A DNA stretch of 64,000 nt from HGM12998 sp900756495 (GCA_958477305.1 CAUEFI010000001.1:210548-274547); one strand, 5' to 3'. Positions 18,227-27,502 are shown, numbered from the stretch's first letter. Numbers and translations: made by a program. The notes: generated from the sequence alone by a model not told the origin.

Positions 18227-19027
18227 TCAATCGGAGAGCAGCATCCGGTCGTTGTCCAGCTCTCTGCCCACGCCCTGGCGGAAGCGGAGGAGCAAGTCGT
18301 CCACGGTCATGGCCTCCCGCTCCTCGCCGCTGACGTCCAGCACAATCTGTCCGGCATTCATCATCAGGGTACGGTTGCCCAACTCCAGTGCCTGCTTCAT
18401 ATTGTGGGTGACCATGAGGCAGGTGATTGAATCCCGGGCGACAATCTCCCGGGTGAGGGCGATGACCTTTTCGGCAGTACCCGGATCCAGAGCGGCCGTA
18501 TGTTCGTCCAGGAGGAGGAGCTCCGGAGGAACCATAGTAGCCATCAGCAGAGTGAGGGCCTGGCGCTGGCCGCCCGAGAGCAGGCCCACCGGCTGGCGCA
18601 TCCGATCCTCCAGGCCCATCCCAAGAAGCTTGAGCTCCTCGGCAAAAAATGCCTTATCCTTTTTAGAGATCCGGCTGAAGGGCGCCTTTCCCCTGGCCGT
18701 ACGCAGGTAAGCCAGGGCCAGGTTTTCCTCAATGGTCATGTGGGGTGCAGTACCCCGCAGAGGATCCTGGAACAGGCGGCCGATGCTCCGGCTGCGGCGG
18801 TGCTCCGGCGTGAAGGTGATATTCTTTCCGCCCAGGGTGATGCTCCCCTCGTCCACATAAAAGCTCCCCGCCACAGCGTTGAGGAGGGTGGACTTGCCCG
18901 CGCCATTGGAGCCCACAATGGCGGCAAAGTCGCCGGGCTTCAGGTGGAGCGAGACGGCGTTGAGCGCCTTCTTCTCATTGACAGTCCCCGGATTAAAGGT
19001 CTTGGAAATCTGCTCCATGCGCAACAT
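18227..19027 (-). CDS. ABC transporter ATPase (TrpXYZ-type amino-acid importer)
   Basis: 266 aa. Full nucleotide-binding domain: Walker A IVGSNGAGKST, Q-loop in GRLFQDP, signature LLSGGQRQALTLLMA, Walker B LLLLDEHTAALD, switch VTHNM. The DEHTAALDP form is typical of ATPases that accompany PF04392-type binding proteins. Starts one base after the permease stop. Third gene of the T-box-controlled operon; powers import through the permease encoded just upstream. The ATG at 19027 is used, since the open frame further up lies over the permease gene. Confidence 0.9.
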   Translation of the reverse strand: MLRMEQISKTFNPGTVNEKKALNAVSLHLKPGDFAAIVGSNGAGKSTLLNAVAGSFYVDEGSITLGGKNITFTPEHRRSRSIGRLFQDPLRGTAPHMTIEENLALAYLRTARGKAPFSRISKKDKAFFAEELKLLGMGLEDRMRQPVGLLSGGQRQALTLLMATMVPPELLLLDEHTAALDPGTAEKVIALTREIVARDSITCLMVTHNMKQALELGNRTLMMNAGQIVLDVSGEEREAMTVDDLLLRFRQGVGRELDNDRMLLSD

Positions 19028-19028
19028 A

Positions 19029-19937
19029 TCAGCGCCCCCCCTTCCGTCCGGCGGCCAGCTTCCGCTTCTGAAAGGCCGCCCACTTCTTGAGGCTGGGCAT
19101 GGCGATGGCCAGCCCAACGATAATTGCGGTGACCAGCTTGAGGCACTCGATGGGCACCACCCGTGTGGTGAGAACGATGGCATAGATAAAGCGGTAGACG
19201 ATGCTGCCCACCATTACAGCGATGACGCCCCGGAACACGTGACCACGGCCCACGATGGTCTCGCCGATGATGAGGCAGGCCAGGCCAATGACCACTACGC
19301 CGGTTCCCCCGTTGATGTCGATGGTCTTCTGCATCTGGCCCACCGCCGCCCCGGACAGGGCGGTAAGGGCGTTGGACACGCACAGTCCCACTGTGACAGT
19401 GAAGGTGGGATTTACCGAGGAGGCCCGAACCATGTCCCGGTTGTCGCCGGTGGCCCGGATGGAGAGGCCCAGCCGGGTCCCCAGAAACCAGGTCAGCAGC
19501 AGCCCTGCCGCCACAGTGATGAGCGCGGCCAGAAGGGTATCGCTCCACTCCCCGCCAATTCCGCTTTTTCGGAAGAGGGAGAAGAGCGTCTCCTGCTTGA
19601 GAAGGCTTACGTTAGACTTCCAGCCCATGGCCATCAGGTTAATGGTGTAGAGACCTGTGTTGGTGACAATACCCGCCAGGATAGAGGGCACTCCCAGCCG
19701 GGTCTGGAGAAAAGCGGTGACAAAGCCGGCGCAGGCCCCGGCCGCCAGAGCGGCCGGAATGGCCAGGATGGGGTGGCCGTTGGCCGCCAGGGTCACCGAC
19801 ACGGCGGCGCCCAGGACAAAGCACCCGTCGGTGGTCAGATCCGCGATATCCAGCACCCGGTAACTGAGGTAGAGCGCCATCGCCACCAGGGCATACAGGA
19901 AGCCCAGCTCCAGGGCGGTCTGGCTGATGAAGAGCAT
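19029..19937 (-). CDS. ABC transporter permease (TrpXYZ-type)
   Basis: 302 aa with about eight membrane helices; resembles branched-chain/nucleoside-type ABC permeases (BPD_transp_2) such as those paired with ABC_sub_bind proteins. Conserved parts include YRVLDIADLTTDGCFVLGAA, IRATGDNRDMVRASS and GTGVVVIGLACLIIGETI. The ATG at 19937 follows AAAGGGG; upstream in-frame codons are in the spacer after the binding-protein gene. Its substrate is inferred from the Trp specifier of the leader. Confidence 0.9.
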   Translation of the reverse strand: MLFISQTALELGFLYALVAMALYLSYRVLDIADLTTDGCFVLGAAVSVTLAANGHPILAIPAALAAGACAGFVTAFLQTRLGVPSILAGIVTNTGLYTINLMAMGWKSNVSLLKQETLFSLFRKSGIGGEWSDTLLAALITVAAGLLLTWFLGTRLGLSIRATGDNRDMVRASSVNPTFTVTVGLCVSNALTALSGAAVGQMQKTIDINGGTGVVVIGLACLIIGETIVGRGHVFRGVIAVMVGSIVYRFIYAIVLTTRVVPIECLKLVTAIIVGLAIAMPSLKKWAAFQKRKLAAGRKGGR

Positions 19938-20007
19938 GTATACGGCCCCTTTCGCGCACCAAGGCCCCCAGACCGTGTCCGGGGGTCGTCGGCACAAGTA
20001 AGTTTGA

Positions 20008-21075
20008 TTAGTCCTCGGTAGTGGTAACCTCCACCAGCTCGCCCATGTCGGCAAACAGGCTGTAGTCCACCCCAAGGGTCTCGGCAGTCTCCGTATTCAC
20101 GGTAATGATGCCGCCGGCTACCTTATAGAAGTCCTCCAGGCCGTCCATGCCCTCAGTCAGAGCCTGATAGGCCAGGCCGGCGGTGTCGCGGCCCAAGTCG
20201 GTGTAGTTCACGCCGCAGGTGACGAAAGCGCCGTTGCGGACAAAGGAGTCGGCCCCGGTATAGTGGGGGATACCGGCGGCGGCCAGATCGTCGGCGATGG
20301 CCAGTTCGGCGGCCATGATGACATTGTCGGTTGGCGTAAAGACGGCGTCCACTCCGGCGGCAATGAGGGCGCTGGCGGCGGCGATAACCTCATCGTTGGT
20401 GTTGGCTGTCATCTCCGTATAGGCGATCCCCTTTTCATCCAGATAGGCCTTGGCTTCAGCGATAGGGGTGGCCGAGTTGGTCTCAGACAGGGAGTAGAGC
20501 AGTCCCACGTTGTCCACGTCCGGGTTCTGGGCTGTCATCATGTCCAGAATAAATTCGGTGTTCAGCGCATCGCTGGTGCCGGTGAGGTAGTCGATACCGG
20601 TGAGCTCGTTGTAGGCGGGGTCGCTGACTGCGGCAAAGATCACGGGGGTCTGGCTCTCCTCGGCGGAGACCACCATTACCTGGGCGGCCAGAGTACCGAT
20701 GGGGATGATGGCATCGTAGCCGTCAGCCACGGCCTGCGAGCCGATCTGGGTCAGCACGGTCTGATCGTTCTGGCCGCTGAAGAGCTCATAGGTGATCTCC
20801 ACATTCTGCTCGGCGGCAATCTCATCCAGGCGGGCGGTGATGGCGAGCGCGATCTCATCCATGGAGGCATGGTCCAGCTGCTTGACCACGGCGATCTTGT
20901 AGCTGGAGGCCACAGGCTCGGTACCGGCGGGCTCGGTATTGGCGGGAGGCTCACTGGCAGGGGCGTCACCGCCGGATCCAGCATTCCCATTGCCGCCGGA
21001 GCAGGCGGCCAGGGAGAGGGTGAGGGCCGCAGCGGCGGCCAGGGAGAACAGTTTCTTCAGGGTGTGCTTTTTCAT
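20008..21075 (-). CDS. ABC transporter substrate-binding lipoprotein (TrpX-type, PF04392)
   Basis: 355 aa. Signal peptide MKKHTLKKLFSLAAAAALTL with lipobox LAACSGG, then a Gly/Pro/Ala-rich linker and an ABC_sub_bind domain (about 58-350) with YKIAVVKQLDHASMDEI, VTYELFSGQND-like ITYELFSGQND, VIFAAVSDPAYN, TPTDNVIMA and GIPHYTGADSFV. The family includes the tryptophan-associated TrpX proteins found behind Trp T-boxes in Firmicutes. ATG at 21075 lies eight bases after GGAGG; an ATG at 21090 overlaps that site and is rejected. First gene after the leader. Confidence 0.92.
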   Translation of the reverse strand: MKKHTLKKLFSLAAAAALTLSLAACSGGNGNAGSGGDAPASEPPANTEPAGTEPVASSYKIAVVKQLDHASMDEIALAITARLDEIAAEQNVEITYELFSGQNDQTVLTQIGSQAVADGYDAIIPIGTLAAQVMVVSAEESQTPVIFAAVSDPAYNELTGIDYLTGTSDALNTEFILDMMTAQNPDVDNVGLLYSLSETNSATPIAEAKAYLDEKGIAYTEMTANTNDEVIAAASALIAAGVDAVFTPTDNVIMAAELAIADDLAAAGIPHYTGADSFVRNGAFVTCGVNYTDLGRDTAGLAYQALTEGMDGLEDFYKVAGGIITVNTETAETLGVDYSLFADMGELVEVTTTED

Positions 21076-21125
21076 TTGGGGTTCCTCCAAACTATGAATT
21101 TAGGCGGCAGATGGGTCTGTGGAAG

Positions 21126-21415
21126 ATCAAAAAACGCTTTTGTCCCACATATGGGACAAAAGCGTTTTGCTTCTGCGATACCACCCAAATTGACGCTTGC
21201 GCGTCCACTCGCTTCACGCACCATCATGCGTGCCCGATGGATAACGGGTGGGGACCCGTCGGCATCTACTGAGAGGAACTTCCCCCGTTCAAGCCGCCCT
21301 CCGGAGGCCATTCGCCGGTCTCCTCAGGCCCCGATTCCACCATCCGGGGCTCTCTAAACATCGGAACGACCAGGTACTTCTCTCCGTCACAGGTTTATGT
21401 GGTTCAGTTGTTGTA
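21126..21415 (-). promoter_or_regulatory. T-box leader, probably tRNA-Trp
   Basis: Minus strand. T-box motif TGGGTGGTATCGCAG (21172-21187), terminator of 17-bp stem AAAACGCTTTTGTCCCA (21131-21147 with 21152-21168) plus T-run. Stem I has AGTA, AGAGAG and the apical GGATGGTGGAA. The specifier region GAATGGCCTCCGGAG offers TGG (21310-21308), the single Trp codon. Downstream genes are a TrpXYZ-type importer. Fills the gene-free stretch 21076-21444. Confidence 0.92.
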
Positions 21416-21419
21416 CTGC

Positions 21420-21448
21420 ATTATACGCAGGAGTTCGTAAAATGTCAA
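21420..21448 (-). promoter_or_regulatory. Perfect consensus promoter of the Trp T-box leader
   Basis: Minus-strand TTGACA, 17-nt spacer, TATAAT. The -35 box overlaps the last codon and stop of the upstream EamA gene. Confidence 0.9.
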
Positions 21449-22347
21449 GCACTTTTTTTCTTCCGCAGAAAAGAGAATTTCGTCTCGGAGCAGACTACGG
21501 CCACAAAGATGAGGGCAAATCCGGCCAGCAGCTGCCCGGTCACCGGATCGCCGTAGAAAAGCACCGAAAAGAGCACCCCGAAGACCGACTCCAAGGAGAG
21601 AATGACGGCGGCCGAGGAGGGATCGGACCAGACCTGGCCCACATTTTGAAAGAGCAGGGCCACCGTGGTAGCCATGACCACCAGATAGGCCATCTGGATG
21701 ATGAGGTCGGAGCTGATCACCGATGTGGGAGGCAGCTCCTGGAACAGCGCGCCGCAGATCCAGGCATAGAGGGCGGCAAAGGCGAACTGGAAGACGGTGA
21801 GGAGATAGATGTCTTTCGCCGGCGATACCTTGGCTACCGCCACGATGTGGGCGGCATAGAAAAAAGCGCAGACCAGGGTCAGGCCGTCTCCCCAGGTGAT
21901 GGTGAAGTCGTTGGTCAGGGAGACCAGCCCCACCCCCGCCACGCAGAGCACGGCAGCCAGAATATTGTAGCGGTCAGGGCGCTTTTTTACTGCGATCCAG
22001 TACAAAAAGGGCACCAGGACGCAGTATACCGCCGTTAAAAAGGCGTTCTTGGAGGGGGTAGTCCCCATCAGTCCGAAGGTCTGCACCGAGTAGGCCAGAA
22101 ACAGAAAGGCCCCGATGACGGCGCCCCTCCACAGGTAATCCCTGGTAAAATGCATCCGCCACTTTTTCCAGCACACCAGAGCGAGCAACACAGCGCCGCC
22201 GGTGAAACGGATGGCCAGCAGATAAAAGGTGGGGATAATATCCACGGCGCCCTTCATAATGAAAAAGGACGATCCCCAGATGATGGCGGCCGCAAAAAGC
22301 ATGGGCTTTGCCAGGCGGCGCATTACGGTTTCGTTCACGGTTGTCAC
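21445..22347 (-). CDS. EamA/DMT-family transporter
   Basis: 300 aa with ten predicted membrane helices in two EamA repeats (about 15-145 and 155-290); conserved ends such as AAAIIWGSSFFIMKGAVD and LLFQNVGQVWSDPSSAAVILSLESVFG are typical of drug/metabolite exporters of the RhaT/YdcZ group. Such proteins export amino acids, purines or other small metabolites; substrate not predictable. Next to an amino-acid importer but transcribed before it: readthrough would be caught by the T-box terminator. Divergent from mpg. Confidence 0.88.
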   Translation of the reverse strand: MTTVNETVMRRLAKPMLFAAAIIWGSSFFIMKGAVDIIPTFYLLAIRFTGGAVLLALVCWKKWRMHFTRDYLWRGAVIGAFLFLAYSVQTFGLMGTTPSKNAFLTAVYCVLVPFLYWIAVKKRPDRYNILAAVLCVAGVGLVSLTNDFTITWGDGLTLVCAFFYAAHIVAVAKVSPAKDIYLLTVFQFAFAALYAWICGALFQELPPTSVISSDLIIQMAYLVVMATTVALLFQNVGQVWSDPSSAAVILSLESVFGVLFSVLFYGDPVTGQLLAGFALIFVAVVCSETKFSFLRKKKSA

Positions 22348-22389
22348 GGCTCCTTCAGTATGTTAAAATCGACTCAAACGAGGTGTCTT

Positions 22390-22974
22390 ATGAAAAAGCT
22401 GGAACGGGAATTTTACAATCGGGACACGGTACAGGTGGCCCGGGATCTCTTGGGCAAGCGGCTGGTGCGGGTATGGGACGGGACGGCTCTGGTCTGCCGC
22501 ATCACCGAGACAGAGGCCTATGTGGGCCGCTGCGATAAGGCCTGTCACGCCTACGGCTACAGGCGCACGCCTCGGACTGAGACGCTCTTTGCCCCGCCGG
22601 GGACAGCCTATATCTATCTTATCTACGGCATGTACCACTGCCTCAATTTCGTCACTGAGCCGGAGGGGGAGCCCTGCGCCGTGCTCATCCGGGGGCTGGA
22701 GGCCGTGGAGGGCGAAGCGCTCATCGCCCGGAACCGCTTCGGCGTATCTCCGGCCGAGATGACGGCTTACCAGAAAAAGCAGTTTCTCAACGGCCCCGGC
22801 AAGGTGTGCAGAGGATTGATGCTCACCCGAACGCAAAACGGCCTGGATCTCACCGGGGATGAGCTCTATGTGCTGGATGCCGGCGAGGCTCCAGATATCA
22901 TCCATACCGGTAAGCGGATCGGCATTGATTACGCCGAAGAGGCAGCAGAATTTCCCTGGAGGTTCTATCTGTGA
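22390..22974 (+). CDS. mpg: DNA-3-methyladenine glycosylase (AAG/MPG family)
   Basis: 194 aa, the usual length of the bacterial AAG fold. Removes alkylated purines such as 3-methyladenine and hypoxanthine in base-excision repair. Visible are the catalytic-Glu segment CRITETEAYVG, the DNA-intercalating region GTAYIYLIYGMYHCLNFV, VLIRGLEAVEG and NGPGKVCRGLML. ATG at 22390 follows GAGGTG; the open frame upstream covers the divergent EamA start and is not coding. The stop overlaps the GTG start of the next gene. Confidence 0.93.
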   Translation: MKKLEREFYNRDTVQVARDLLGKRLVRVWDGTALVCRITETEAYVGRCDKACHAYGYRRTPRTETLFAPPGTAYIYLIYGMYHCLNFVTEPEGEPCAVLIRGLEAVEGEALIARNRFGVSPAEMTAYQKKQFLNGPGKVCRGLMLTRTQNGLDLTGDELYVLDAGEAPDIIHTGKRIGIDYAEEAAEFPWRFYL

Positions 22975-23612
22975 AATTATTTGATTTTGACGGCACCCTG
23001 GCCGACTCCAACGGGGTCTGGGAGGAGATCGACGTCCAATTTCTCTCCCGCCGGGGACTCACGCCCACCCGGGAGTACAGCGACCGGATGGGCCACTCCA
23101 TCTTCCCCATCGCCGCCCGGATCACCAGAGACTATTACCGTCTGGACATGACCCCTGAGGCCATCATGGCCGAGTGGCTGGAACTGGGCCGGGAGGCCTA
23201 CGAGCGCCATATTCCGCTCAAGCCCGGCGCCGGGGAATTTCTGGCCCGGTGCGCTGCCCGCGGGGAGCGCATGGCACTGGTCACGGCCTGCGTCCCCCAG
23301 CTATGCCGCGCCGCTCTGGAGCGCCATGGGCTGACAAATTATTTTCAGGACGTGGTCTTTGTGGAGGAGTTGTGTGTGGAAAAGCGGGAGCCCCGGGCTT
23401 TCACCTTGGCCCTGGAGCGGCTGGGGGCCGCCCCGGGGGAATGTACGCTGTATGAGGACTCCCCCGCCGCCTGCGCTGCCGCCAAACAGGCGGGGCTGAC
23501 CGTGGTGGGGGTATACGACCCCTTCTACGCTATGTATGAGGGGGAAATGCGCAAAATCTGCGACCAGTATATCGGCAGCTTTGCCGAGCTGTTGGCGGGA
23601 CAGGAGGGCTGA
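22971..23612 (+). CDS. HAD-superfamily phosphatase (phosphoglycolate phosphatase/beta-PGM-like)
   Basis: 213 aa, GTG start overlapping the mpg stop (GTGA). HAD motif I KLFDFDGTLAD carries the nucleophile D5 and acid D7, followed by an alpha-helical cap; motif II is LVTACV, motif III lies in VEKREPRAFTLAL, motif IV in YEDSPAACAAAKQAG. Cap type and size fit subfamily IA phosphatases acting on small phosphorylated metabolites. Linked only to a repair gene, so a role in clearing phosphoglycolate after DNA repair is possible but speculative. Ends nine bases from the convergent pcrA stop. Confidence 0.85.
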   Translation: MKLFDFDGTLADSNGVWEEIDVQFLSRRGLTPTREYSDRMGHSIFPIAARITRDYYRLDMTPEAIMAEWLELGREAYERHIPLKPGAGEFLARCAARGERMALVTACVPQLCRAALERHGLTNYFQDVVFVEELCVEKREPRAFTLALERLGAAPGECTLYEDSPAACAAAKQAGLTVVGVYDPFYAMYEGEMRKICDQYIGSFAELLAGQEG

Positions 23613-23621
23613 TCTCCCCCA

Positions 23622-26114
23622 TCACCCCTCCCGGGTCATATACTGGGCCGCCGATTTGAGCATCAGCTTCTTGGTGCCTACATTGTCAAAGGCAATCTCC
23701 ACCAGGGCGTCGCCCCCCATGGGGGTAAGACCGGTGATCATGCCTCTGCCAAAGGCCTTATGAATCACCGAATCTCCTTTGCGGAACTCAGGCAGCGCGG
23801 CCTTGGCCGTCCCCTCCGCCGGCATGGGCGTCCGTCCAGCGCCGCGGCCCCCCTTCAGGGCGCTCCCGCCATAGCTGTTTCCATAGCTTCCATAGCCTCC
23901 GCCCAGCGAGTAACCCCTGTCCGGCCGCGGCCGGGCGGGACGCTCCAGCGTCCGCGGGGCGCTCTGCCAGCGCCCGTCCGAATCGCCGCTCTCCGACAGG
24001 AAGGTACGTCCCCCCCGCTCCACAAGCTCCGGGGGAATCTCACCCACAAAACGGGAGGGCCGGTTGGCGCTGGTGCGGCCGAAGAGCATCCGCTGGGAGG
24101 CGCAGGTCATATAGAGCTTTTCCTTGGCCCGGGTCATGGCTACATAGCACAGCCGGCGCTCCTCCTCCATCTCTTCAGGCTCTCCGATGGCGCGGATACC
24201 GGGAAAAATCCCCTCCTCCACGCCGACGACGAAAACCACTGGGAACTCCAGTCCCTTGGCCGAGTGCATGGTCATCATCACCACACAGTCCTCGCTGGGA
24301 TCGTGGGCGTCCAGGTCGGTATAGAGTGCGATCTCGTCCAGGAAGCCGGAGAGGGACGGCTCCTCGTCGTTCTCCAGATAGCCGTTGATGGAGGTCAGCA
24401 GCTCCCGGACGTTCTCCAGCCGGGTGCGGTCCTCCACCGTGTTCTTGGCCTCCAGCATCACGGCATAGCCGGTGCGGGCTACCAGCTCCTCATAGAAGTC
24501 GGGCAGCTCCATCTCCCCGGAGAGCCGCCTCAGCTCGTCCACCAGCTCTGCAAACTGTCCCAGCTTGGCCGCCGCCTTCTGGAGATCTGGGTATTCCCGG
24601 GCCCGGCGCACCACCTCCCACAGAGAGCGCCCCTCCCGGGCGGCGATGGCCTGGGCCCGCTCGACCGTAGTAGCGCCGATCCCCCGGGGCGGGTTATTGA
24701 TGATGCGGTTCAGGCGCAGGTCGTCATTGGGATTGTTGACCACGCAGAGATAGGCCAGCATATCCTTGACCTCAGCCCGGTCGAAGAAGCGGATGCCCCC
24801 GATGATACGGTAGGGCACGCCGTTTCTTTTAAAGGCCTGCTCCAACTGGTTGGACTGGGCGTTCATCCGGTAGAGTATGGCATGCTCCTTCCACCTCCGG
24901 CCCGCTGAAAAATCCGCGAGGATCTGAGCCGCCACATACTGGGCCTCGTCATGCTCGTTCATGGCGGTGTAGAGCTGGACCTTGTCCCCCGCGCCGCGGT
25001 CGGTCCACAGCTCCTTGCCCTTGCGCCCCTGATTGTTGCGGATAACCGCATTGGAGGCCTCCAGGATATTTTTGGTGGATCGGTAGTTCTGCTCCAGCCG
25101 GATGACCCTCGCGCCCCTGTATTGGTTCTCAAAAGAGAGTATATTTTCGATGGTGGCGCCCCGGAAGCGGTAGATAGACTGATCGTCGTCGCCCACCACG
25201 CAGAAATTCTCATAGCCGCCCGCCAGCAGGGAGGCCAGCTGGTACTGGAGATTGTTGGTGTCCTGGTACTCGTCTATGAGCACATAGCGGAACTTTTTCT
25301 GGTAGTATGCTCTTACATCGTCAAACTTCTGGAGCAGCCGGACCGTGCGCAGGATAATGTCGTCAAAATCCAGGGCGTTGGCCTCCCTCAGCCGGCGCTC
25401 GTACTCAGCATAGACCTTTGCAATCTTCACCAGGCGAAAATCCCCGGCCTTTTCGCACTCGGTCAGATAGTCCGCCCCCAGCTTCATCGCGTCCTTGGCC
25501 CGTGAGATATAGCCCAGAATGGATTTGGGCGGAAAGGTCTTGTCATCCAGGCTGAAGTCCCTGAGGATATCCTTCACCACCCGCTCGGAGTCGGCTGTGT
25601 CATAGATGGTAAAGCCCTTGGCATAGCCCAGCCGCTCAATATCCCTGCGCAGTATGCGCACACAGGCGGAGTGGAACGTAGAGGCCCAGACGTCGTTGGC
25701 CTCAGGCCCCAGCATCCGCTCCAGGCGCTCCTTCAGCTCTCCGGCCGCCTTGTTGGTAAAGGTAATGGCAATGATGGACCACGGTACGGCGGGATCCAAG
25801 CGGCACAGCCGCTCCTGCTCCCCCTTCCGGGCCGGGTCCGGATCCTCCACATAGCGCTCCAGAAAAGCCAGGTCTGCGGCAGTGACCCAATCCGGGACCT
25901 CCTCGCTGTCCGAACCCCGGCCATATTTTATCAGGTTGGCGATACGGTGGATGAGCACGGTGGTCTTGCCGCTCCCCGCCCCGGCCAGCAGCAGCAGCGG
26001 CCCCTCCGTCGCCAGTACCGCCCGGCGCTGCTCCGGGTTCAAGTTCTGAAAGTCCAGTTCAATGGCCGCCCGGCGCGCCCGGCAGAAGCGCAGTTCCTCT
26101 TCTCGGTTCAGCAT
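23622..26114 (-). CDS. pcrA: ATP-dependent DNA helicase PcrA/UvrD
   Basis: 830 aa superfamily 1A 3'-5' helicase for repair and removal of replication blocks. Motifs in order: Q motif LNPEQRRAVL, Ia/I LAGAGSGKTTVLIHRI, II VLIDEYQDTNN, III VVGDDDQSIYRFRGA, IV RLEQNYRST, V/VI MTMHSAKGLEFPVVF and YVAMTRAKEKLYM. Compared with PcrA (~730 aa) there is an insertion in the 1A region (about 50-75, SDSEEVPDWVTAADLAFLE) also seen in other clostridial orthologs. The C-terminus has a Gly/Tyr-rich linker then the Tudor-like KGDSVIHKAFGRGMITGL. ATG at 26114 follows AGAGGA. Confidence 0.95.
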   Translation of the reverse strand: MLNREEELRFCRARRAAIELDFQNLNPEQRRAVLATEGPLLLLAGAGSGKTTVLIHRIANLIKYGRGSDSEEVPDWVTAADLAFLERYVEDPDPARKGEQERLCRLDPAVPWSIIAITFTNKAAGELKERLERMLGPEANDVWASTFHSACVRILRRDIERLGYAKGFTIYDTADSERVVKDILRDFSLDDKTFPPKSILGYISRAKDAMKLGADYLTECEKAGDFRLVKIAKVYAEYERRLREANALDFDDIILRTVRLLQKFDDVRAYYQKKFRYVLIDEYQDTNNLQYQLASLLAGGYENFCVVGDDDQSIYRFRGATIENILSFENQYRGARVIRLEQNYRSTKNILEASNAVIRNNQGRKGKELWTDRGAGDKVQLYTAMNEHDEAQYVAAQILADFSAGRRWKEHAILYRMNAQSNQLEQAFKRNGVPYRIIGGIRFFDRAEVKDMLAYLCVVNNPNDDLRLNRIINNPPRGIGATTVERAQAIAAREGRSLWEVVRRAREYPDLQKAAAKLGQFAELVDELRRLSGEMELPDFYEELVARTGYAVMLEAKNTVEDRTRLENVRELLTSINGYLENDEEPSLSGFLDEIALYTDLDAHDPSEDCVVMMTMHSAKGLEFPVVFVVGVEEGIFPGIRAIGEPEEMEEERRLCYVAMTRAKEKLYMTCASQRMLFGRTSANRPSRFVGEIPPELVERGGRTFLSESGDSDGRWQSAPRTLERPARPRPDRGYSLGGGYGSYGNSYGGSALKGGRGAGRTPMPAEGTAKAALPEFRKGDSVIHKAFGRGMITGLTPMGGDALVEIAFDNVGTKKLMLKSAAQYMTREG

Positions 26115-26225
26115 GGTCAATTCCTCTTCTCCCTTTTGAACGGGTGCCGCTGTGCCGCAGGCACAGCCTTCGCCCGGCCTCGTCCTTTGCCTCAGCTCCC
26201 GTCCAGCGGCGAGCCAAGCGGAGCT

Positions 26226-26254
26226 ATTGTACCGTAAAAAACCAGGCTGGTCAA
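26226..26254 (-). promoter_or_regulatory. Promoter of pcrA
   Basis: Minus-strand TTGACC, 17-nt spacer, TACAAT, giving a leader of about 105 nt. The gene-free stretch 26115-26452 holds this and the divergent promoter; nothing else is evident. Confidence 0.75.
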
Positions 26255-26373
26255 TCGACAAACCGCCCAGCTTTTTGCTCTTCTCCGCCGCGCTCCTGCT
26301 GATTTCGTCCCCACAGGCAGCCGCCAGGACGGGGCTGAGAACATCTTCCACAGGAATTTTTCTCAATCTCACA

Positions 26374-26402
26374 TTGACTTTCCGCACGCTATCCCCGATA
26401 AT
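26374..26402 (+). promoter_or_regulatory. Promoter of the P1 peptidase gene
   Basis: TTGACT, 17-nt spacer, GATAAT. Confidence 0.65.
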
Positions 26403-26452
26403 ATTAGGAACAGACACGACCTGATTTGAAACGGACACAGGGGGAATCCACC

Positions 26453-27502
26453 TTGCAGCAGAAGCGCGCCGCCGACTACGGCGTTTCTGTGGGCACCCTG
26501 CCCAAGGGGCCCAGGAATAAGATCACCGACGTCAAGGGCGTCTCGGTAGGCCACTGTACGATAGACACCCAGCGCCACAAGACCGGAGTCACCGTCGTTA
26601 TCCCCGGCACGCAGAACCCTTTTCACCACTTCGTCCCCGCCGCCGCCTGCGTCCTGAACGGCTACGGCAAGAGTACCGGGCTGATTCAGGTGGCCGAGCT
26701 CGGCACCTTGGAGGGGCCCATCGCTCTGACCAACACGCTCAACGTGGGCAAAGTCCAGGACGCACTGGTGGAATATCTGTGCTGGAGGGGCGAATCCATC
26801 GGCCTGAAGCCCACCTCCGTCAATGCCGTGGTCCTGGAGTGCAACGACGGCAAGCTCAACGACATCCGCCACCGGGCGCTGGGACAGAGTGAGGTCTTTG
26901 CCGCCCTGGAGGCCGCCTCTCCCTGCTTTGCCGAGGGCGCCGTCGGCGCGGGCACCGGTATGGTGTGCCACGGGCTCAAGGGTGGAATTGGTTCCGCGTC
27001 CCGCCTTCTCTCCTTTGACGGCACCGTCTATACGCTGGGGGTGCTGGTGCTGACCAACCACGGGAAACTGACTGACCTGACCATCGGCGGCATGCCGGTG
27101 GGGGCCGATCTGGCTGCCCGCATCCGTCCTCCGGAGGAGCCCGACGCCGGGTCCTGCATTGCAGTGATCGCCACCGATCTGCCGCTGGATGCCCGGCAGC
27201 TGGGCCGGGTCGCCCGCCGGGCGTCAGTTGGCTTGGCCCGGCTGGGCTCCTATATCGGCCAGGGGAGCGGTGAAATTTTTTTGGCTTTCTCCACCGCCAA
27301 CTCCTTCAACCCACAGGAGAAACGCGCCGTCCGGCCCGCCCAGGCTTTCCACGAGGACCTGCTGGATCTCCCCTTCCGTGCCGCGGCCGAGTGTACGGAG
27401 GAGGCTGTCCTGAACGCCCTCTTCACCGCCCATACTGTCACCGGGGCGGATGGGCGGACGGTCACCGCCCTTTCTGAGCTCTGGCCGCTGGTGAAATTTT
27501 GA
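26453..27502 (+). CDS. P1-family (S58, DmpA-like) aminopeptidase
   Basis: 349 aa from the TTG at 26453, chosen because AGGGGG lies eight bases upstream. DmpA/BapA-type N-terminal nucleophile hydrolases cut themselves before a Ser/Thr and act as aminopeptidases or beta-peptidases. Conserved parts: NKITDVKGVSVGHCTI, TGVTVVIP, SVGEVALTN-like PIALTNTLNVGKV, GAVGAGTGMVCHGLKGGIGS and the candidate nucleophile Ser (about 181) in GIGSASRLL. No signal peptide, so cytosolic. Natural substrate unknown. Monocistronic, with a strong terminator. Confidence 0.88.
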   Translation: MQQKRAADYGVSVGTLPKGPRNKITDVKGVSVGHCTIDTQRHKTGVTVVIPGTQNPFHHFVPAAACVLNGYGKSTGLIQVAELGTLEGPIALTNTLNVGKVQDALVEYLCWRGESIGLKPTSVNAVVLECNDGKLNDIRHRALGQSEVFAALEAASPCFAEGAVGAGTGMVCHGLKGGIGSASRLLSFDGTVYTLGVLVLTNHGKLTDLTIGGMPVGADLAARIRPPEEPDAGSCIAVIATDLPLDARQLGRVARRASVGLARLGSYIGQGSGEIFLAFSTANSFNPQEKRAVRPAQAFHEDLLDLPFRAAAECTEEAVLNALFTAHTVTGADGRTVTALSELWPLVKF

